A stretch of DNA of 38,406 nt, taken from contig JAQULT010000014.1 of assembly GCA_028718545.1 (NCBI GenBank), forward strand, positions 1 to 38,406, given 5' to 3'. Shown here one piece after another: positions 33,441 to 38,406 of this stretch. The stretch's first letter is position 1; each line of letters begins with the position of its first letter. Position numbers and translations under genes: made by a program. The notes under the pieces were generated by a model, which searched no databases, was not told where the DNA came from, and worked only from the letters and a program-made list of their open reading frames with translations. The stretch is from Fidelibacterota bacterium (lineage in GTDB: Bacteria; Fidelibacterota; Fidelibacteria; Fidelibacterales; Fidelibacteraceae).

Positions 33441-36400
33441 TTATTTCAGCAGGGTCATGCGATCCACGTGGACCTGTGTCCCGGCCGTGATCTTATAGAA
33501 ATATACGCCGGACCCCAGGAATGCTGCATCGAATTTCACGTGATACGTTCCCGCCTGGAGTTCGCTGTTCAGGAGCTCCCCTACCCGCTGTCCGCGGATG
33601 TTGAATATCTCGATACTGACCCGCTCGGGTGCCGGGAGTTCAAAATGAAATGTCGTAACCGGATTGAAGGGGTTGGGATAGTTCGGATAGACCTTGAAGC
33701 TTTCCGGTACGCCGGCGACCGCGGTATTGAACAGTACTGTCAGGTCAAAGGCTGCAGTGTCGGCAAGTTCACCGACCCCGTCATCCCGGACAATGGCCAG
33801 CATCCGGCTAACGCCCACGTAATCCGCAGCCGGCAGAATGCGGACCCGGCCGGGTTCCGAAGAATAATAGCGCAAGGTAAATACCGCCGTATCGGGAAGC
33901 AGGGTAAAGCTAAGATTGTCACCCGGATTCGGATCGCTGTAGCTGGCATTGACATAAATAGCCACAGCGGACATGGTCGAAGTATCGGGGAGTTCGGCGA
34001 TCACCGGCGGGAGGTTCTCCGCGGGCAGTCCTTCTACCAATCTTGCAGAGCGCAGCTGATCGACATAACAGGTCACCGTAGCCAGCGGATCAGCGGGATT
34101 GCCGCGCAAATGCAGGGAATTGACGCTGTAAGAGGTACCGTCGAGGCTTCCGCCGGTCATACCGCCCCATTCGCCATACTGATTGGGATCTTTCAGGTCC
34201 CATTCGATAAGGCGCCATCCGGTCCAGTCGACCGTGATCCATTCGCAGACCTCAAACAGGTTCCCGCTGGCACTGCCGGTTTCCGCCAGGGCAATACGGA
34301 ACTGATATCCGCTGCCGTCGCCGAATATATAAGTCTGAACGGACATGGAAGTATCGATGTTCTTCACGGCGTTCAGATTGGCGGAATAGATACGGGCAAA
34401 CCAGCCTTCGCTTTCCGGCACCACGATCATGCGCAAAGATGAACGGTCAGCAGCATAACCCGGCACATAATTCTCGCCCGTCAGTGTTGAGGAGGACTGG
34501 CTGTCGTTGATACCGGAAGTCGAACCGCTGAATCCCGGCCGTTCCCAGGTGTAGGTTCCGGTAAAGTTCTCAATCATCCTCCGCTGGCTGTAGTAACTGC
34601 TGTCGGTCTTGAAATTCAGTTCGGTTGCAGCCATTTGATTGCCGGTGGTGTCGCTTACGCCGGCAGCGACCGATAAGGTCACGTCTGCGCCGGAGGCCAT
34701 CATGGAATTGGGTTTTAGTGTAACATAGGTTTTCATTTCCGGCGTTACGAATACCGAGTATCCGGGATAGACCCGGTGCCCGATGTAGTGCAGCGTGAAT
34801 TTATTCTCAAGGCTGCTGCGGTCCAATAGTTCGTTGAACTGCAAGGTCACAACACCGTCCACATCCACGGCGCGGTCCCCTTCTTCGGGGACGGTTGCCA
34901 GGATCACCGGAGCTTCTTCATCCGCACCGGATATGCTGAAGCTGATACTGAACGCATCGCCGCCGGTCCCGTCGCCATTGCCGTCGATCTGCATCTCGGA
35001 CTGGTCGAGCGTTGCGGCTCCCAGGGTCAGGGTATAGGTGGTTTCAAAGGCCCAGGATGCGGAAATATAGAGGATCAGGTGGTCATCACGGACCCAGGTG
35101 GGGTTGGCCCACTGCAGGCTAAGGTTGGCAACTGCGGGTGTAATATTGAGATTTTCACTCAAACTTTCGGCATCCATGCTTTTATTGAAATGCAATTCCA
35201 CGATCTGGTTGTTCGGAACATCAACTGCAGTATTTGCGGGTATGTGTTCCGTTACTTTTGGTGCGATCATCGGGATCACATCGGTAGCAACAACATTGGA
35301 CGGCGCCGATTCGATCCAGTACCGGCTGTTCATCGTTACGCCGTAATAATACTGATCCTGCATCTGCAGACCGTCAAAGCTGATTTCCTGACTGAATGCG
35401 GAATCGGCGAAGACGACCTTGACGATCTCGTCGCTGTTGACGTCAATGTTCGCATCTTCCGAACGGTAAATGACAAACCACTGCGCTTCGCTGAGCGAAG
35501 CATCGGGGGTAACTTCCAGAGTATACGAAATATCACTGTTCTTCGTCAGAACAGCTGCCGGAGCCGCCGGAACATCCGTATTCAGGAAATGGTAGGAAGG
35601 CTGCTTGGTCATTGACGCAAAAACGGTATGGGAGCTTTCCAGCGGGTACTGGGAATCCCGCCAGTTTCCGTAGGAGAAAAACTGGAATCCCCTGACCCAG
35701 GGAAGGGTGCGGCAGACTTCGATAATGCCCTTATGAGCATTCCAGTTGCTGATCAGGTAGGAAGCCGGTCCGACGGAATAGGGGCGTCCTGCGTTTTTCC
35801 CTGCACTGATATAGGGATTCCAGTCGCCGATCAGCTGGTTGTACATATCCGTGGCATTCAGCCAGTGGTAACTCATCGGGGTCAGCAGATCGATCCAGCC
35901 TTCGTTGAACCAGCGCGCCGCATCCTGGAAAACGCTGAAATAGCCGTTCCAGCTTGCCGCACGGTAGCGGCCAAGGGCTGCCGGAGAAACCTTAACCCAG
36001 GGTTTGATGGTCTGTACGGTGTCGTGGACTTCCTTGATAAAAACGTTCAGCGTCGCACGCCGCCAGTCGGCTATGCTGGCGAACTTGGCGCCCGGTGTGG
36101 CATCGGGATACAGTTCCGTACTGTCAGGAACCGGGGACCCTTCGGGATGTTCGATATCGTAGAGATAGCGGTTATCGGGTGCCGGAACCGCACTTTTTTG
36201 CAGGGATTGCCGTTCGGCTTCGCGGCGTTCGAGGTATTCCTCCATGCCCGGCGGAAAAACGCCGTCCGGCAGCTGCATCTCTTCCGCCTGTTTGGCGAAG
36301 AGAATGCCGGCTTCGGTGTTGTCATATTCGTTCCAGCGGACATAATCGAAGTGAATACCGTCAATATCGTAATTTTGCACCAGTTCCACCACCATGGCGA

Positions 36401-36890
36401 CAGTATAATCGCGAACCGCTTTAAGTCCCGGAGAAAGACAGTAATTGCTTCGCATCGCATTGCCGTAACCGTCGCGGCAAATCCAGTCGGGATGCTCCGC
36501 GGCCGGGGTTCCCGCACGGGAACTCGAGGTATGGAAGGTGTTGAACCAGGCATGCAGCTCAAGCCCGCGCTTGTGGGCTTCCTCAACGGCATAGGCAAGC
36601 GGATCGTAACCGGGATCTGTGTAGCCCAGATAGGATCCCCAGGGTTCGTAAGCGGAAGGGTAATACACCGTTCCTCCCTGGCGCACCTGCCAGAGAACAG
36701 CGTTCATACCGGCTTCGACATGTTTGTCCAGGATCGCCCGCGTACGGGCTTTCAGCGCATCGGCCGACAGCCCCGAAGCAAACTGGTGCCAGGTAATGGA
36801 CCAGGTCGCCCGGAATTCGCGGTTATCCGCGGAGAACAATGCACTGCTCAAAAGGCAGACTAGCAGCAATATGCTGATGAACTTTTTCAT
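33441..36890 (-). CDS. Secreted GHL10 (DUF187) glycosidase with Ig-like modules and T9SS sorting domain
   Basis: 1149 residues. Signal peptide 1-20. The GHL10/DUF187 domain (about 24-410) has FRATWSITW, HAWFNTFH (113-120), DGIHFDYVRW (177-186) and WIDLLTPMSYHW; this fold includes E. coli DigH (YddW), which cuts peptide-free glycan strands. Two bacterial Ig-like domains of the SbsA/Big_5 type follow (APKVTEHIPANTAVDVP; EEAPVILATVPEEGDRAVDV), then a jelly-roll, carbohydrate-binding-like stretch (ENFTGTYTWERPGFSG to CYVDQLRSARL), a cadherin-like domain and a C-terminal sorting domain with YPNYPNPFNPVTTFHFELP and SGVYFYKI. It is probably exported by type IX secretion. It lies 8 bases after the NamZ-like gene, with AGGAG 5 bases before the ATG. 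Confidence 0.88.
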   Translation of the reverse strand: MKKFISILLLVCLLSSALFSADNREFRATWSITWHQFASGLSADALKARTRAILDKHVEAGMNAVLWQVRQGGTVYYPSAYEPWGSYLGYTDPGYDPLAYAVEEAHKRGLELHAWFNTFHTSSSRAGTPAAEHPDWICRDGYGNAMRSNYCLSPGLKAVRDYTVAMVVELVQNYDIDGIHFDYVRWNEYDNTEAGILFAKQAEEMQLPDGVFPPGMEEYLERREAERQSLQKSAVPAPDNRYLYDIEHPEGSPVPDSTELYPDATPGAKFASIADWRRATLNVFIKEVHDTVQTIKPWVKVSPAALGRYRAASWNGYFSVFQDAARWFNEGWIDLLTPMSYHWLNATDMYNQLIGDWNPYISAGKNAGRPYSVGPASYLISNWNAHKGIIEVCRTLPWVRGFQFFSYGNWRDSQYPLESSHTVFASMTKQPSYHFLNTDVPAAPAAVLTKNSDISYTLEVTPDASLSEAQWFVIYRSEDANIDVNSDEIVKVVFADSAFSQEISFDGLQMQDQYYYGVTMNSRYWIESAPSNVVATDVIPMIAPKVTEHIPANTAVDVPNNQIVELHFNKSMDAESLSENLNITPAVANLSLQWANPTWVRDDHLILYISASWAFETTYTLTLGAATLDQSEMQIDGNGDGTGGDAFSISFSISGADEEAPVILATVPEEGDRAVDVDGVVTLQFNELLDRSSLENKFTLHYIGHRVYPGYSVFVTPEMKTYVTLKPNSMMASGADVTLSVAAGVSDTTGNQMAATELNFKTDSSYYSQRRMIENFTGTYTWERPGFSGSTSGINDSQSSSTLTGENYVPGYAADRSSLRMIVVPESEGWFARIYSANLNAVKNIDTSMSVQTYIFGDGSGYQFRIALAETGSASGNLFEVCEWITVDWTGWRLIEWDLKDPNQYGEWGGMTGGSLDGTSYSVNSLHLRGNPADPLATVTCYVDQLRSARLVEGLPAENLPPVIAELPDTSTMSAVAIYVNASYSDPNPGDNLSFTLLPDTAVFTLRYYSSEPGRVRILPAADYVGVSRMLAIVRDDGVGELADTAAFDLTVLFNTAVAGVPESFKVYPNYPNPFNPVTTFHFELPAPERVSIEIFNIRGQRVGELLNSELQAGTYHVKFDAAFLGSGVYFYKITAGTQVHVDRMTLLK

Positions 36891-36898
36891 TATGACTC

Positions 36899-38146
36899 CT
36901 ATTTGTATAAATGATACTTCTGTGACATTTCCCGGAACTGCTGCACATCATGCTCGAACAGCGGTTTAATGTCCGCAAAACGGTAATTTTCCATAAATTT
37001 GGTCCGGATCTCATCGGTCCCGCAAACCATATCGAACATACGCCAGCGTTTTTCGTTCATTTTGAAAAGATCCACTTCGGGATACAATTTGTGATGCACT
37101 TCCATAAAATGGAATTGCAGATACATCAATTCCACCTTGCGGAAATCCGTGATGTGGACCTGCACACCCTGCACTTCCTTGCCCTGATCAACGCCATAGA
37201 AGGGTTTATAGGCGACCGGCCGGAAGATCACTCCTTCCAGGCCCAACGCATTCATGGCATCCGTCACTTCCTGGGCTTTCATCCACTCGGCGGCATAGGT
37301 CTTGAAGGGTGTGGTGTAACCGATCCCGATATTCATGGTGTATAATTCGCCCAGAATACCCGTAGCCACATAATAAGGAGGAGTATTCCCTTCCGGGATA
37401 TGCGGCGAAGAGGGTACCCAGTGCAAGCCGGTGTCCTCAAAGGCCATTTTGCGTTTCCAACCTTTCATCGGCACCACGGTCAGATCACATTTGACACTGT
37501 TCTTCAACAAGCCTTCCTCATTGTAGACACGGGCAAGTTCCCCTATGGTTAATCCGTGCACATAAGGAATTTTATAGGCACTAACACCGGAATAGAAGCC
37601 ATCCTTGACGGTGGCGCCTTCCACGATATTGCCGGTCAGCGGATTCGGGCGGTCCAGTACCACAAATTTCTTGCCGTATTCCGCTGCCGCTTCCATGCAG
37701 TAGCCCATCGTGCTGATATAGGTATAGGAGCGGCAGCCGATATCCTGAATGTCAAAGACCAGCACATCGACATTTTCGAGAGATTCTTTCGTTGGGCGGT
37801 TGGTTTTTCCGTACAGGGAAAAAGCCGGGACGCCGGTTACGGGATCAATGGCATTCTCGACCTTGTCGCCGGCGGCATAATTACCGCGCACGCCGTGCTC
37901 GGGTCCGAACAGCGCTACCAGCTCCACTTCGGGAGCCTCGAACAGGATATCAACGGTCGATTTCAGATGCCGGTTCACGCCGGTGGGGTTGGTGATAAGT
38001 CCGACACGTTTGCCTTTCAGAATGTCAAATCCGTTCTCTTCAAGAACATCGATCCCCAGTTTCACCGCGGGCTCCTTATCCGCCGTACAGGCGGTACTCA
38101 GAAAGGCCAAAAATAAAAAGACCGGAATGATATTGCGTTTTTTCAT
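36899..38146 (-). CDS. namZ: NamZ-like (DUF1343) exo-beta-N-acetylmuramidase lipoprotein
   Basis: 415 residues. The signal peptide ends in lipobox LSTAC (16-20), so Cys20 should be lipidated. The DUF1343 domain starts with GIDVLEENGFDILKGKRVGLITNPTG (read in parts), then ALFGPEHGVRG (78-88), with the Glu of PEHG as the expected catalytic residue, FDIQDIGCRSYTY (131-143) and DRPNPLTG. NamZ of Bacillus and Tannerella removes MurNAc from non-reducing ends of peptide-free peptidoglycan strands (CAZy GH171). A cell-envelope location fits. AAGGA lies 5 bases before the ATG; it is cotranscribed with the GHL10 gene and follows the DUF5009 gene. Confidence 0.92.
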   Translation of the reverse strand: MKKRNIIPVFLFLAFLSTACTADKEPAVKLGIDVLEENGFDILKGKRVGLITNPTGVNRHLKSTVDILFEAPEVELVALFGPEHGVRGNYAAGDKVENAIDPVTGVPAFSLYGKTNRPTKESLENVDVLVFDIQDIGCRSYTYISTMGYCMEAAAEYGKKFVVLDRPNPLTGNIVEGATVKDGFYSGVSAYKIPYVHGLTIGELARVYNEEGLLKNSVKCDLTVVPMKGWKRKMAFEDTGLHWVPSSPHIPEGNTPPYYVATGILGELYTMNIGIGYTTPFKTYAAEWMKAQEVTDAMNALGLEGVIFRPVAYKPFYGVDQGKEVQGVQVHITDFRKVELMYLQFHFMEVHHKLYPEVDLFKMNEKRWRMFDMVCGTDEIRTKFMENYRFADIKPLFEHDVQQFREMSQKYHLYK

Positions 38147-38181
38147 AGATTTCCTTCTTGTTAAATGTTCCGTCGTTAAAT

Positions 38182-38406
38182 TTAAATCTTGATAAAGATC
38201 TTTCTCCGGTAAAGGATCAAAGAAATCGCCCAGAACAGGACAATGAATGAAACGGCAAAAAGCAGCGAGGCATCGATACGGCTGTAATTGGCCAGTGGCA
38301 TAAAGACTTTTTCAAAAATCCAGGTTTTCATGCTGGCGGTGGTTTCCCCCATCGGGATGAAGCGGATATAGGAGATCAGTTTGGCGAATAGCCCCGACAG
38401 CACAAA
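38182..38406 (-). CDS. C-terminal 74 residues of a second DUF5009 / HGSNAT-like membrane protein, start outside window
   Basis: The frame is open from the window edge to a TAA at 38182-38184. The residues show one membrane helix (LLFAVSFIVLFWAISLILY) followed by the short basic end RRKIFIKI; preceding residues include TWIFEKVFMPLANYSRIDA. The helix plus Y-R-R-K-I-F-I-K-I ending is characteristic of DUF5009 proteins. It lies 35 bases upstream of the NamZ-like gene on the same strand, so it is probably the first gene of that operon. The 5' part cannot be seen. Confidence 0.7.
   Translation of the reverse strand, partial: FVLSGLFAKLISYIRFIPMGETTASMKTWIFEKVFMPLANYSRIDASLLFAVSFIVLFWAISLILYRRKIFIKI

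Noticed and set aside
35628..36863. 411-codon plus-strand frame opposite the GHL10 gene
   Set aside because: No family features and no ribosome-binding site; the minus-strand protein is clearly real with signal peptide and domains.

Overview
The window reads as chromosome of a Gram-negative, probably anaerobic bacterium of the Fibrobacterota-Chlorobiota-Bacteroidota (FCB) assemblage, for example Neomarinimicrobiota, Calditrichota, Cloacimonadota or a similar candidate lineage. The reasons are two large secreted proteins with C-termini of the type IX secretion (Por) sorting style (YPNPFNP then a Ser-Gly-Val-Tyr motif), a type III glutamine synthetase, an rnfCDGEAB ion-pumping complex, a lipoprotein of the NamZ/DUF1343 family and DUF5009-type membrane acyltransferases. 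The phylum is an inference; no rRNA is present. Most genes lie on the minus strand; the exceptions are a partial gene at the left edge, proBA, and one DUF5009 gene.

Layout. 1-180: AT-rich 3' end of a RhuM-like gene. 254-3700: tig-clpP-clpX, a trigger factor and Clp protease operon whose last gene runs into an intergenic repeat. 3724-4949: a PAS protein with a Cys-rich tail and a UPF0316 membrane protein. 5020-8653: riboflavin operon ribD-ribE-ribBA-ribH behind an FMN riboswitch with its own promoter and a terminator hairpin touching the ribD start codon. 8705-10480: mutL. 10646-13149: proB-proA on the plus strand behind a good sigma70-like promoter. 13197-15944: ABC-2 type exporter (ATPase plus permease) followed by a double-GNAT fusion. 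16054-19212: small proteins (DUF486, MgtE-like channel without its N domain, DUF4345, FMN reductase, GNAT). 19252-19328: tRNA-Val(CAC). 19417-22669: threonine synthase-like and CAT-like genes that overlap, and a divergent DUF5009 gene. 22720-25092: large exported protein of unknown role. 25401-27509: type III glutamine synthetase. 27660-33227: rnfC-D-G-E-A-B plus an RseC-like gene. 33441-38406: a glycan-degradation block made of a GHL10 (DUF187) secreted multidomain glycosidase, a NamZ-like exo-muramidase lipoprotein and the 3' end of a second DUF5009 gene.

How the parts connect. The riboflavin operon supplies FMN/FAD, and the Rnf complex is a large flavin consumer: RnfG and RnfD both keep the S/T-G-A-T flavinylation motif. 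The Rnf complex couples ferredoxin and NAD to an ion gradient, which fits a fermentative or syntrophic life. The right-hand block looks like a system for dismantling peptidoglycan glycan strands outside the cytoplasm and is the most promising part of the window for new biology. Several starts were moved from the longest ORF because of Shine-Dalgarno position or ATGA coupling; two genes (mutL, rnfC) use TTG and one ABC permease uses GTG. All assignments come from reading the sequence; no database search was run.
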